64,000 nucleotides of DNA from assembly GCA_041398225.1 (NCBI GenBank), contig JAWKVD010000018.1, positions 13,999-77,998 on the forward strand, read 5' to 3'. Positions 51,797-60,694 of this stretch are shown piece after piece (within the stretch, counting starts at the first letter, position 1; each line of letters opens with the position of its first letter). A model generated the notes under the pieces. It did no database searches, was not told where the DNA came from, and worked only from the letters and a program-made list of their open reading frames with translations. A program made the position numbers and the translations under genes. Source of the DNA: JAWKVD01 sp041398225. GTDB lineage: Bacteria; Pseudomonadota; Alphaproteobacteria; Caulobacterales; Hyphomonadaceae.

Positions 51797-53620
51797 ATGA
51801 GAACGATGCTGGCGGTGGTGTGTCTGGTTTTGATGGGTTGCGAAGCGCGCGAACCGGACGCGACGGCGAATATGCACAAGGCCTCCGAAGACCTTGTCGC
51901 GTACCTCGATGGTGAGTTTGCTGAAGAGCTTGAGATGAATCCTCAGCGGTTAACTCAGCTTGGTCTCAAGGAGCACTACGGAGAATTGGACGACTACTCG
52001 TCAGCACACATCGACGACATGCTGAAGTGGCGTCGCGACAGTGTAGCGGAAATGAAGCGCCGCTTTGTTCGAGATTCTCTGACGCCATCTGGACAGCTCA
52101 ACTACGATATCTGGGCGCTTGAACTGGAGCGAGCGGAAAAATCGGCGAGGTACCGCAATCAGGATTACGTGTTCGGGTTCAATCGTCCGCCGCACACCGC
52201 GATCCCGAACTTCCTGATCAACTATCATCGCGTCGACACCATGGACGACATGGACGCGTATGTTGAGCGGCTCGGCCAAGTTGCGCGTGCCCTCGACCAA
52301 TCCGTCGCATGGGCGCAGAACGCGGCGGGCGACGGAATTCGCATGCCGCGCTTTCAGTATGAGCGCGTGATTTCTGAGAGCCGTCGACTGATTAGCGGCG
52401 CACCGTTCGAAGTTGGCGCGGATTCACCGTTGTGGGCGGACGCGAACAAGAAGATCGACGGTCTGGTGCAAGCTGGAACGATCACCGACGACGACGCGGC
52501 GGACGTTCGCGAGTCGGTGCGACTTGCTATGATGGAGCGCATGAAGCCCGGATACGAACGTCTGATCGCGTGGGCGGAGGGCGACATTGACCAATCTCCG
52601 TCCGGTCGCGTTGGCGCGCTGACGCTCCCCGAGGGACTAGACTGGTATCAGGCGGCTTTGAACCTTCACACGACGACACAGCTAACGTCGAAGGAGGTAC
52701 ATGAACTGGGTTTGAGCGAGGTCGAACGCATTCACGCGGAGATGGAAGAGCTCGCGAAGGATGCGGGGTTTGCGACCGCGCGCGATTTCCTGGCTGACCG
52801 TGACGCCCGTAAGGATCTAGTCTTGCCGGCGACCGATGAGGGGCGTGCGGAGTATCTACGTATCGCCAACGACGAGGTGGCCAAGGCGCGCGCCAGCCTG
52901 CCCCAATGGTTTGGGGAGCTGCCCGCTTATCCTGCTGTCGTGAGGCGAGAGCCCAGCTTCAGCGAAGTGCCGGGCGGAGCGGCGCATGCCTCGCGGGCGA
53001 CGCCGGACGGCTCGAAGCCGGGCGAGGTCTTCGTCCATCTGTTGACCCCGACCGGTTTCCTCAAAACCGAGATTACCGATCTCATGTGCCATGAGGCCAT
53101 ACCTGGCCACTTAATGCAGGGCGATATCATGGTGCGCCAGAAAGGCGTCCCGCAATTCCGGACAGCCTACGCCTACGCAGCATTCAACGAGGGTTGGGCG
53201 CTTTACGCGGAAGGGCTGTGCAAGGAAATGGGCATGTACCCGGATGCGTGGTCGGACTACGCCCGCCTTGACGGCGAGTTGTGGCGCGCCGTCCGCCTTG
53301 TGGTCGACACCGGCCTGCACGCGATGGGCTGGACTGAGGAAGAAGCGGTCCGCTACGCGAAAGAGAACACGACCGAGGACGACTCCAAAATCCGGGCTGA
53401 GGTGAGGCGCTACCTTACCTATCCTGGTCAGGCCTGCTCGTACAAGATCGGGCAGCTCACCATCTTGCGGCTGCGTAAGGAAGCCGAAGAGGTGCTGGGT
53501 GATCGTTTCGACATCAAAGGGTTCAATGACGCGGTAATCGAATCCGGTAGCTTGCCTCTGCCGATCCTTGAAGCACGCATCGCGGATTGGGTCGAACGGC
53601 AGGCGCCGGATGCGGGCTAG
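51797..53620 (+). CDS. DUF885 lipoprotein (second of a tandem pair)
   Basis: A 607-residue paralogue of the preceding gene, aligned along its length: N-termini share AYLDxEFxEEL...LTQLGxKExYGELDD and WRRxSVAEMK. Lipobox VLMGC (about 15). The motif reads CHEAIPGHLMQ, so the second His of HExxPGHH is Leu, while NEGWALYAEGLCKEMG is kept. Loss of that residue may alter metal binding or specificity. Base composition looks lower in GC than its partner. Stop shares CTAG with the convergent enoyl-CoA hydratase gene. Confidence 0.88.
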   Translation: MRTMLAVVCLVLMGCEAREPDATANMHKASEDLVAYLDGEFAEELEMNPQRLTQLGLKEHYGELDDYSSAHIDDMLKWRRDSVAEMKRRFVRDSLTPSGQLNYDIWALELERAEKSARYRNQDYVFGFNRPPHTAIPNFLINYHRVDTMDDMDAYVERLGQVARALDQSVAWAQNAAGDGIRMPRFQYERVISESRRLISGAPFEVGADSPLWADANKKIDGLVQAGTITDDDAADVRESVRLAMMERMKPGYERLIAWAEGDIDQSPSGRVGALTLPEGLDWYQAALNLHTTTQLTSKEVHELGLSEVERIHAEMEELAKDAGFATARDFLADRDARKDLVLPATDEGRAEYLRIANDEVAKARASLPQWFGELPAYPAVVRREPSFSEVPGGAAHASRATPDGSKPGEVFVHLLTPTGFLKTEITDLMCHEAIPGHLMQGDIMVRQKGVPQFRTAYAYAAFNEGWALYAEGLCKEMGMYPDAWSDYARLDGELWRAVRLVVDTGLHAMGWTEEEAVRYAKENTTEDDSKIRAEVRRYLTYPGQACSYKIGQLTILRLRKEAEEVLGDRFDIKGFNDAVIESGSLPLPILEARIADWVERQAPDAG

Positions 53621-54453
53621 CGAGACTTGAAATCACCGGGCCTGCGCTCGGAGACGGCCCTAATGCCCTCACGGAAGTCTTCCGTCCGCATCAACCAGCG
53701 TTGTTCCGCGAATTCTTCCTCTGTGGCTTCGCGAACGCTGTCGGCAAGACCTGCGCGTAGCGTTGCGCGCGTAGATCGCACGGCGAGCGGCGCGTTTTCC
53801 GCAATCTCTTCGGCAAGGGCGTGAGCGGTGGGCAACAGCACGTCGGCGGGAGCGATCTGATCGATCAAGCCGATCTCAAGCGCCTCGTCCGCCTTGATCC
53901 TGCGGCCGGTGAGAAGCAGGAGGCTCGCCCGCTGGGGGCCAAGCAGGCGTGGAAGCGTATACGTCAGCCCAAAGCCAGGGTGAAAGCCCAGCTTCACAAA
54001 GTTCGCCGCGAACCGCGCTGCTGGCGATGCAATTCTGAAGTCCGCGACCAGTGCGAGGCCTAGGCCGGCCCCGACAGCTGGTCCCTGTATCGCGGCGACT
54101 ATTGGCAGCTGCGCCCCATAGAGTCGAACGGCCTGTTCGTAGAGCGGGTTACTGGCCGAAACGTCGTCCGTCGGTTCAATTCCAACCTCGTCAGCGCGTT
54201 TCGAAAGGTCTGCGCCCGCGCAAAAGCTTCTGCCCTCGGAGGCAAGCACTACGGCTCGTATGTCCGCGTCTTCGTCGAGATTTTCAAGCGTATCCGCGAG
54301 GTCGCGCGCCAGCTCGACCGACATGGAATTGTGCGGCGGTTTTAGGATCGTTACCGTTGCTACGTGCCCGCAACGCGACACGTGAACATCCCCATCAACG
54401 TCGCCGCGTTGTTCACCCGCCTCCACATGGCTTGGCTCTTGTGGGCCTGACAT
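53617..54453 (-). CDS. Enoyl-CoA hydratase/isomerase family protein
   Basis: A 278-residue crotonase-fold protein. Core blocks: ILKPPHNSMSVELARDLADTLE, VLASEGRSFCAGADLSKRA for the oxyanion hole, and IQGPAVGAGLGLALVADFRIAS. The second Glu of true hydratases is not evident in LGFHPGFGLTYTLPRLLG, where His/Phe stand near the position, so isomerase or thioesterase-like chemistry is possible. GGAGG at 7 bases sets the start at 54453; the longer open frame is not needed. Confidence 0.88.
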   Translation of the reverse strand: MSGPQEPSHVEAGEQRGDVDGDVHVSRCGHVATVTILKPPHNSMSVELARDLADTLENLDEDADIRAVVLASEGRSFCAGADLSKRADEVGIEPTDDVSASNPLYEQAVRLYGAQLPIVAAIQGPAVGAGLGLALVADFRIASPAARFAANFVKLGFHPGFGLTYTLPRLLGPQRASLLLLTGRRIKADEALEIGLIDQIAPADVLLPTAHALAEEIAENAPLAVRSTRATLRAGLADSVREATEEEFAEQRWLMRTEDFREGIRAVSERRPGDFKSR

Positions 54454-54514
54454 GGGCGTTCCTCCTGCGAGCCGCCTTCTCTTTTGGGCAACATAGCGGA
54501 GGCGCATCGGAAAA

Positions 54515-55666
54515 TCACGTGTTGGAGAGACGTTTTCCTCGCTTGCTGGCGCGTTCGTATTCGTCATCCCAGAACTTCGTCGCGTCGTCGGCGTTGAACA
54601 TCGCTTCGGCCTTGGCGCGCGCCGCTCTGCGCATTGCTGCGTAAGTGTCGGGGTTGGACATCAGGTGCTCGATGGCGGCGAGACTTTCCTGCGCCAAGCG
54701 TTCGGTTTCCTCCGCGAAGATCTCTTCATAACGCGGTTCATTGCGGTAGGGAGGATTTGAGTGAATCCAGTTGCCGAGTTCGTCGGTTGGCAGGTCGAGC
54801 AATACGCCAGTCTCTCCGTTCACCACGAACTCGGGCAGGGCGCATTGGTTCGTGCCAAGAACTGGCGTCCAGTTGGCCATCGCCTCAATCGCCGAATAGC
54901 CGAATGAGTCCGAAAACGTTGTGAGGAGCGTCATATGCGAGCGCGCCAGGAGGCCGACCGTTTCGCTATTCGGCAGCCCGTTGAAATGCCGAACATTGGG
55001 AAGAGTTAGTCGTTTCCGGTAAGGATCGTAGAACTCGGGACGCGGCGGGTCCGTCCATATCCCCCCTCCCATCTCAAGATTGGAGATGATGTTGATTTGC
55101 AGAGGTATGTCGCGTTCCAACGCCAGCTCGGCCAACCGGACCGCCGCACAGCCGCCCTTGCGGGCGAAGTGACCGCCGACAAACGTGAGAACGAACGGTT
55201 CGATAGGCTGTTCGGCCATCGCGTCTGGTGCGTTGGGGATGACGAGGTTGGGATAGCGCAACGACAGTTTGGGTTCGAGCTGTCTGAGCGCTCCGCTAAC
55301 GCCGTGCTGCCACCGGAAGGTATCCAGCGCGTGCTGCGATATCGCGTAGATTCCGCGACAGCGCTCTGACGTTAGCATCCGGGTGAGGCGCGCGAAGTAG
55401 GGCGTTTCTTCCATGCCCATGGCGCGGGGAAGGTGCGATTCAAAGCTTATGATGTACGGCGTGCGTCCAAGCGGGATGCGGTTGAAGGCGTGAATGAGGT
55501 CGAAGCGTTGCGGTGGCCACGGATTGAATGCGGTTGTGGCTTCTAGCTTCCAAGTGATCTTATTCAGGGGGGCGAACCGTCGGCGCGAAACTCGGTGTCT
55601 GGTTTTGCGCGGACTGTTGAATGTCCATGGATAGCGGGTAGGGGCAAGGATCTTTAGCGACTTCAT
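54515..55666 (-). CDS. Family 4-type glycosyltransferase
   Basis: A 383-residue GT-B enzyme. It opens KSLKILAPTRYPWTFNSPR, and the C-terminal nucleotide-sugar half has FVLTFVGGHFARKGG, RHFNGLPNSETVGLLARSHMTLLTTFSDSFGYSAIEAMANWTPV and GETGVLLDLPTDE, the E(x7)E region of GT4. No membrane helix. Acceptor unknown; no other polysaccharide genes are adjacent. The ATG at 55666 is preferred over the GTG at 55702 because the protein then begins with the first strand. Confidence 0.84.
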   Translation of the reverse strand: MKSLKILAPTRYPWTFNSPRKTRHRVSRRRFAPLNKITWKLEATTAFNPWPPQRFDLIHAFNRIPLGRTPYIISFESHLPRAMGMEETPYFARLTRMLTSERCRGIYAISQHALDTFRWQHGVSGALRQLEPKLSLRYPNLVIPNAPDAMAEQPIEPFVLTFVGGHFARKGGCAAVRLAELALERDIPLQINIISNLEMGGGIWTDPPRPEFYDPYRKRLTLPNVRHFNGLPNSETVGLLARSHMTLLTTFSDSFGYSAIEAMANWTPVLGTNQCALPEFVVNGETGVLLDLPTDELGNWIHSNPPYRNEPRYEEIFAEETERLAQESLAAIEHLMSNPDTYAAMRRAARAKAEAMFNADDATKFWDDEYERASKRGKRLSNT

Positions 55667-55951
55667 CTCGTCTGGTCCCGAACCCCTGGCGAGTACGCGC
55701 ACAACCTCGACCTGTCCTGTATGGGGACGGTCTATGTTTCATCTGCGAGCTATGCGCAACTGGTGTGCCACCTCGTTTGACCCTCGACCTATAGGGCCAC
55801 ACTGCGAAGTATCTGAGACTTCCTTCTTCGCCTATCTGGGGTGTCCGACGCGGGAAGAATTCGGCGCCTTTCGGATGATCTCTAAGCAGTTGCACGCCTG
55901 AAGGTGCAAGCACCGTGCAGGCATATAACTCAAGAGGCGAAAGGGATGAAT

Positions 55952-57118
55952 CTAGCGCTTGAGGCCCAGCAGGTTGCGGGCGACCACCCAGCGGTGAATC
56001 TCGGTCGGGCCGTCATAGATCCGCATGGTCCGTACATGTCCCGCCATCAACGAGAGCGGCAGCTCCTTGGTCATTCCCATACCGCCGTACAGCTGCATCG
56101 CATGATCCAGCGTCTCCCAAGCCATCTCCGTCGCATATGCCTTGATCATCGAGATATCGGTGCGGACATCGCGGCCCTGATCGAGTTTCCATGCGGTTTC
56201 GTAAGTCATCAGCGTAGCGGCGCGGATCTTGGTGTAGGCCTCCGCAATCCAGTTTTGCACTGTTTGTCGGTGGGCGAGCGGTTCTCCGAACGTTACGCGC
56301 TGGGGCGCATAGTCGAGCATCATGTCTAGTGCTCGTTGCGCCATCCCAATGGACCATGACGCCATTTGAATGCGACGCGTGGAGAGACGTGTCTGCATCG
56401 GCGCGAACCCCTGACCTTCGATGCCCAACAGGTTGGCGTGCGGCACACGGCAATCCTCGAGCGCGACCTCGTAGGTGAATTGTCCGCCCAGCATCGGGAT
56501 CTTTCGAGTGACGTTGAAACCCGGCGTGCCTCGGTCGACCAGAAAGGCGGAGATCCCGCCTCGCGCTCTCTTCTCCTTGTCCGTGACCGCCATGAGAATC
56601 GTGAAGTCGGCCTCGGCTGCGCGGCTGATCCAGATCTTTCGGCCGTTGATAATCCAGTCATTGCCGTCCCGTGCCGCCCGGGTGGTCATCATGGCCGGGT
56701 CGCCGCCCGCGCCGGGTTCGGAGATGCCGATCGCGGAGATCGTGCCTTGCTGGACATAGGGGGCAAGATAGCGCTCGCGCTGATCGTCATTCACGGTCGC
56801 CATCAACATGCGCAGGTTGGGGCTGTCCGGAGGCAAGTGATAGGGGGCGCAGGTCTTGCCCATCTCGATGTTGACGCCGATCATCGCTACCGACGGCAGG
56901 TCCGCCCCGCCAACGTCCTCCGGAGCGTCAAGGCCCCACAGACCTAGCTCTCGACTCCGCGCGTCGACGGCGATCTTCTCCTCTTTCGTCAGATAGGCGC
57001 CCTCGCCCTTTGCGTCTCGTTCAAGGACCTTCTGCTCCAGAGGTAGAAGGTTCTCCTGCACGAACTTCGCAACCAGATCCTGCAGGAGCCGGTATTCCTC
57101 ATCGAGTTCGAAATGCAT
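55952..57118 (-). CDS. Acyl-CoA dehydrogenase, ACAD10/11-like
   Basis: A 388-residue flavoenzyme. Domains in order: HFELDEEYRLLQDLVAKFVQE, IGISEPGAGGDPAMMTTRA, INGRKIWISRAAEADF, and LMAGHVRTMRIYDGPTEIHRWVVARNLLGLKR. The catalytic-base position reads Y-D-G rather than Y-E-G, so an Asp replaces Glu, as in ACAD10/11 relatives. GGGAG at 6 bases fixes the ATG at 57118. Divergent from an unknown lipoprotein gene. Substrate unknown. Confidence 0.92.
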   Translation of the reverse strand: MHFELDEEYRLLQDLVAKFVQENLLPLEQKVLERDAKGEGAYLTKEEKIAVDARSRELGLWGLDAPEDVGGADLPSVAMIGVNIEMGKTCAPYHLPPDSPNLRMLMATVNDDQRERYLAPYVQQGTISAIGISEPGAGGDPAMMTTRAARDGNDWIINGRKIWISRAAEADFTILMAVTDKEKRARGGISAFLVDRGTPGFNVTRKIPMLGGQFTYEVALEDCRVPHANLLGIEGQGFAPMQTRLSTRRIQMASWSIGMAQRALDMMLDYAPQRVTFGEPLAHRQTVQNWIAEAYTKIRAATLMTYETAWKLDQGRDVRTDISMIKAYATEMAWETLDHAMQLYGGMGMTKELPLSLMAGHVRTMRIYDGPTEIHRWVVARNLLGLKR

Positions 57119-57380
57119 GGCGCGTTCTCCCGTACCGGCCTTTTCAGCACCAAGTTTGGCGCGCCCGTGTTCCAAAGAGAAGGGCTCGATGATCCCTGGT
57201 TGACTGTCAGGCCCCGGGCGCCGGCGATCTCTGGCGGGTTTTGGGGCTGGGTTGCGTGAATGTAGAGTCGCGTGGTCTCACAGCGAGTGATCGATCCGGC
57301 ACAGAGTTGGCTAATCCCTGGTAAGTTCGCCATCGGAATCCGTAAATCTTGCATGGCCGAGTTCGGTGGAGGGAGAGGAC

Positions 57381-58004
57381 ATGAAGTATCGAGCGAGCAC
57401 GAAATCACGCAACGTTCGTGGAAACGTCGGCGCAATCCTGAGCTGCCTCACTTTGTTGGGCGCATGTGGCGGGCCTGAATCCGCCGACAAGAATTCGGAA
57501 AAAGCGACCGCTTCCCCAGGGACATCCACCTCGGCGGCGCAAGGGTCTTCGAATCTGATCGAAGCGTTTGAGGTGACGACATCGGATCTGATCAGCATTC
57601 AGCAACCGCCCAAAGCTCCAGAGATGAGCTTGACGGGAGGATGCACGCACGGCAGCCCGCTTTCGATCGGCTTTCTGCGCGGAACGCCAAATGCTGCGGA
57701 TTATTTCTATGTCTCGTTCGACAGCGTCGATCCGGTTGTGTCGGGACAAACTGGAGAAATTCAACTTACAAATATCACGCTCGACAACGGCGTTGAAACG
57801 CCGGCGAACATGCCGGCAGATTCACAGTTCAAGGTTCCAGTGCGTTTTGAAGGTGATGGCGTTCTTCTGATCCAGTCTCAAAGCGGTGTGGGCATGGCTG
57901 GCAAGATGAAAGGCGTCGTCAACGGAACCGTGAGCGGAGTGGGAGCCGAGAATGGCGCAGAGGTGACTGTGAGCTTTGAAATCGATCTAGCTTGCGCGCA
58001 TTAG
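57381..58004 (+). CDS. Unknown lipoprotein
   Basis: A 207-residue lipoprotein: lipobox CLTLLGAC (Cys near 29), then a low-complexity Ser/Thr/Ala/Glu linker to about residue 60 and a beta-rich domain with two Cys far apart (GGCTHG and DLACAH) that could form a disulfide. No family recognised. AGGGAG at 5 bases supports the start. Convergent with the amidohydrolase gene, 12 bases between stops. Confidence 0.72.
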   Translation: MKYRASTKSRNVRGNVGAILSCLTLLGACGGPESADKNSEKATASPGTSTSAAQGSSNLIEAFEVTTSDLISIQQPPKAPEMSLTGGCTHGSPLSIGFLRGTPNAADYFYVSFDSVDPVVSGQTGEIQLTNITLDNGVETPANMPADSQFKVPVRFEGDGVLLIQSQSGVGMAGKMKGVVNGTVSGVGAENGAEVTVSFEIDLACAH

Positions 58005-58016
58005 TTTGGGGCGAGT

Positions 58017-59063
58017 TCAAGCAACGAGACCCAGTCGATAAAACCTGTTTGCGGTGTTGAAGAAGAGATCCGCTTTCTCATCGGTTGTGGCGCCAGACGC
58101 AATACGTTTCATAGCGTTCCACAGTGTGGGGTAGTCGCAGCTGGCGTGATCGACAGGGAAGTTGCTCTCGAACATCGCACGGCCTGGGCCAAACGCTTCG
58201 ATACAAGTCTCAATGTAGGGGCGCCACTCGGTGGCCAGCTGTTCCGATGAAGCAGGCGTATCCGACCAGCACGAGGGAAAGTTGCAGAACGGCATGGCGA
58301 GGCCGCCGAGCTTGACGAACACGTTGTCGCTTTTCGAAAGCTCGCGGATGTTGTTGCGCCAGACGTCGAAGCGTTCGTCTCGTCGTCCGTCGTAAGAGGC
58401 GATGCCAAGCGGCGTGCCCACATGATCGAGCACGATACGCGTATCAGGGAAAGCTCGCGCCAGATCGATGAGATCCGGAAGCTGTGGTTCAAGCAGCCAT
58501 GCGTCGAAGGAGAGTTGGCGTGGCGCAAGCAGCGCGAAGCCGTCTCGGAATGCTGGGTCCAGCATCAGACCTTCAGGGGCTCGATGAAGCGGCCCGAGTA
58601 CGGTGGGATCATCGTCCCACGATGTCGTGTGGCGGATGCCGCGAAAGCGTCCGCCCGACACGGCGATGTGCGCGTCGAGGGCTTGTCCCACATGGTCCGC
58701 GCCGAGCGTAAGATCGACATGTCCCACAATGCCGGCTGCGATCCGTTGCGGCCCGTAGACACCTGAAGCTGTGGCCGCTGCGATCCCATTGACGTACTCG
58801 GTTTCGCCGACTGGTTTCAGATGCTCGGGTCCGTCGATGCGATGCATTGAGGTGCACTGCACGAATACCGTAGCCTGAACATTATGACCCGAGCACATGT
58901 CCGCGAGCATTTCGTCGAGCTCATAGCGCGCCCATTTCGAAATGATCGGCTCGAACGCATGACTGGGCGGCGTCGGCAGCATGCCGAGCATGAAGCGCCG
59001 GTCCCACAGATGGTGATGAGGGTCGATGATCGGCAGATCGGGGTCGATGATGTCTTCCGGCAC
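58017..59063 (-). CDS. Amidohydrolase family protein
   Basis: A 348-residue TIM-barrel hydrolase of the Amidohydro_2 type. IIDPHHHLWDRR (about 12-23) gives the HxH metal ligands, VLDHVGTPLG the central His, and RAMFESNFPVDHASCDY the C-terminal ligand region. FRGIRHTTSWDDDP is characteristic of the lactonase/gluconolactone-like subgroup that includes 2-pyrone-4,6-dicarboxylate lactonases and L-fucono-lactonase relatives. Starts with GTG. Substrate unknown. Confidence 0.87.
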   Translation of the reverse strand: MPEDIIDPDLPIIDPHHHLWDRRFMLGMLPTPPSHAFEPIISKWARYELDEMLADMCSGHNVQATVFVQCTSMHRIDGPEHLKPVGETEYVNGIAAATASGVYGPQRIAAGIVGHVDLTLGADHVGQALDAHIAVSGGRFRGIRHTTSWDDDPTVLGPLHRAPEGLMLDPAFRDGFALLAPRQLSFDAWLLEPQLPDLIDLARAFPDTRIVLDHVGTPLGIASYDGRRDERFDVWRNNIRELSKSDNVFVKLGGLAMPFCNFPSCWSDTPASSEQLATEWRPYIETCIEAFGPGRAMFESNFPVDHASCDYPTLWNAMKRIASGATTDEKADLFFNTANRFYRLGLVA

Positions 59064-59135
59064 TTTTCGCGTCCGTTGTCGGCGTTCCCTTTTGTGGAAC
59101 CCTAGGACGAATGTGCGGGCGAAGGAAAGATCCAG

Positions 59136-59840
59136 CTATTTCGCGGCAAGTGAGTTACGCCATTCGACGAAGTCGCGCGCTCGCTCGCGTGCTTCGGCTT
59201 CTACGGCGTTCCAGCCGAAGGTGTAGCGTTGAGCGAACCCTTGAACGCCCCAGGCTTGGTATTGTTCGACATGGTGCAGCTCGTGCGCCCAAAGCGATAG
59301 CGAGTTCACATAGTCCTCGGATTTGAACACGATAGTATCGATCAGTGTAACGGCGACGGCATTGCCGTTTCGCATTGCAAACCCGGCAAGGCCGTCCGGT
59401 GAGGTATCCCCGATCGAGTAGCGCACGGTGTCTAGCATCTCGGCCGGGAAGTAAGGTTCAAGCGCTTTGCGGATATCAGCTGGTATGGGCCGAGCGTCGC
59501 TTCGGGCCGCGTCGCGCGAGCGAATGAGGCCGCTTGCCAGGGTCCTTGAAAGCAGAGAGCCGCCTGTGTTGGCCTGCTGGCTCATCACCCCGCGGATCAC
59601 GCCGGTCGCGAACTCATGGCCGGTAATGCTGGCGAGCGTCGGGTGCGTCTCTTCCGGCTGCGCATGGGCGGGCCGGTACGCTAGCAGACTTGCCGCCGCC
59701 AGCAGGACACAGACTGGAACAATGTGGCCTGGAACAATGCGGCTCGACGCCGAGACGGCGAGGGGACGGGCTCGAGCCGCATGCGCCGGACGACACGCGA
59801 GCCGGACGCGCTGGAACGCGGGGGGGCATCTAGCCGACAT
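59136..59840 (-). CDS. Exported DUF4157-like zincin
   Basis: A 234-residue protein with a long basic N-terminus, a hydrophobic segment at about 41-60 ending AYRPAHAQPEE (likely signal cleavage after AHA), and a domain carrying WAHELHHVEQYQAWG, an HExxH zinc motif, followed by WNAVEAEARERA where the Glu could be the third ligand. DUF4157 domains are best known from extracellular contractile injection system loci, but none is here. AGGA at 7 bases supports the ATG. Peptidase activity is an inference. Confidence 0.78.
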   Translation of the reverse strand: MSARCPPAFQRVRLACRPAHAARARPLAVSASSRIVPGHIVPVCVLLAAASLLAYRPAHAQPEETHPTLASITGHEFATGVIRGVMSQQANTGGSLLSRTLASGLIRSRDAARSDARPIPADIRKALEPYFPAEMLDTVRYSIGDTSPDGLAGFAMRNGNAVAVTLIDTIVFKSEDYVNSLSLWAHELHHVEQYQAWGVQGFAQRYTFGWNAVEAEARERARDFVEWRNSLAAK

Positions 59841-59936
59841 CGACAGTTCCTGTTCCGGAAAGCTCCTCTGAACTCTTGCAGTCTGGCGATGAATAGGCCC
59901 TGAATGTGGCGCGACGGGAGCTCTGCACGGCGGCGG

Positions 59937-60440
59937 TCAGGCTGTCCCGGGGAGGCCGACCACCGGACGGCGCATCGAGAACAGGGGGCCTTTGGAGGTT
60001 TCTAGGCGCCCGCCGACGACAAAGCTGAATGTTTCGTAGAATTCGCGCGCGCTTTCCAACGCGTCGGTGTGCAGAACCCAGGCGCCTTCGGTGCGGGCCT
60101 TGGTGATGGAGGCTTCGAACAGTCTGGAGACAGCGTCGTTGCCCCAGTGCCCAGGACAGACCATCAGGCGTTCAAGCTGAGCGTCACCATCTTCCCGCGG
60201 GGTCACAACGGCAAACCCGGCAGGTTCGCCGTGCTCTTCAACCACGAGAATGCGGTTTTCCTTGAACAGCCGAGGCGGCAGGTCGAGCCAGGACGGATCT
60301 TCAAGCAGCGGCTGGCGGTAGTCTGGCCACATTAGCGAAGTGCGGACCTGAATATCGATCAATGACTGCCGATCAGCCGGCACGGCGGCGCGAACAACAA
60401 CAGGCGCTTCGTCTTCGATTTCGATCGTGAACTGGGACAT
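59937..60440 (-). CDS. GNAT-family N-acetyltransferase
   Basis: A 167-residue GNAT. VVVRAAVPADRQSLIDIQVRTS is the first strand and helix, RILVVEEHGEPAGFAVVTP the central strands, LERLMVCPGHWGNDAVSRLFEAS the acetyl-CoA P-loop region (the usual Q/RxxGxG/A is degenerate: HWGNDA), and ESAREFYETFSFVVGGR the last strand. Acceptor unknown. The DNA before the ATG lacks a ribosome site and has an ATAAGAT -10-like box about 35 bases away. Confidence 0.84.
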   Translation of the reverse strand: MSQFTIEIEDEAPVVVRAAVPADRQSLIDIQVRTSLMWPDYRQPLLEDPSWLDLPPRLFKENRILVVEEHGEPAGFAVVTPREDGDAQLERLMVCPGHWGNDAVSRLFEASITKARTEGAWVLHTDALESAREFYETFSFVVGGRLETSKGPLFSMRRPVVGLPGTA

Positions 60441-60694
60441 GGGGAACGCGGGGAGGTTTGAATCTTATCTGATCTGAATCTAGCATTTCGCGCGGACGCG
60501 AAAAGTGGACGAAGCAGTTCTTAACCATGCGACATTGTCGCAACCTGGCCGTGGAGCCGCCCAGAACGTAGCGTCACCCAAGCTCCGGAAGCATCGCGAA
60601 AGAGTCGCTTGAGCAGACCTAACTTGCTGCGGGTTCCGGCAAGAGTTTCCCGGAGCGACCGCCGTGCTGTGGATGAACGCCGTCCGGGTAAGGG

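Noticed and set aside
59136..59840. Extracellular contractile injection system locus
   Set aside because: No sheath, tube, baseplate or AAA genes in the window.
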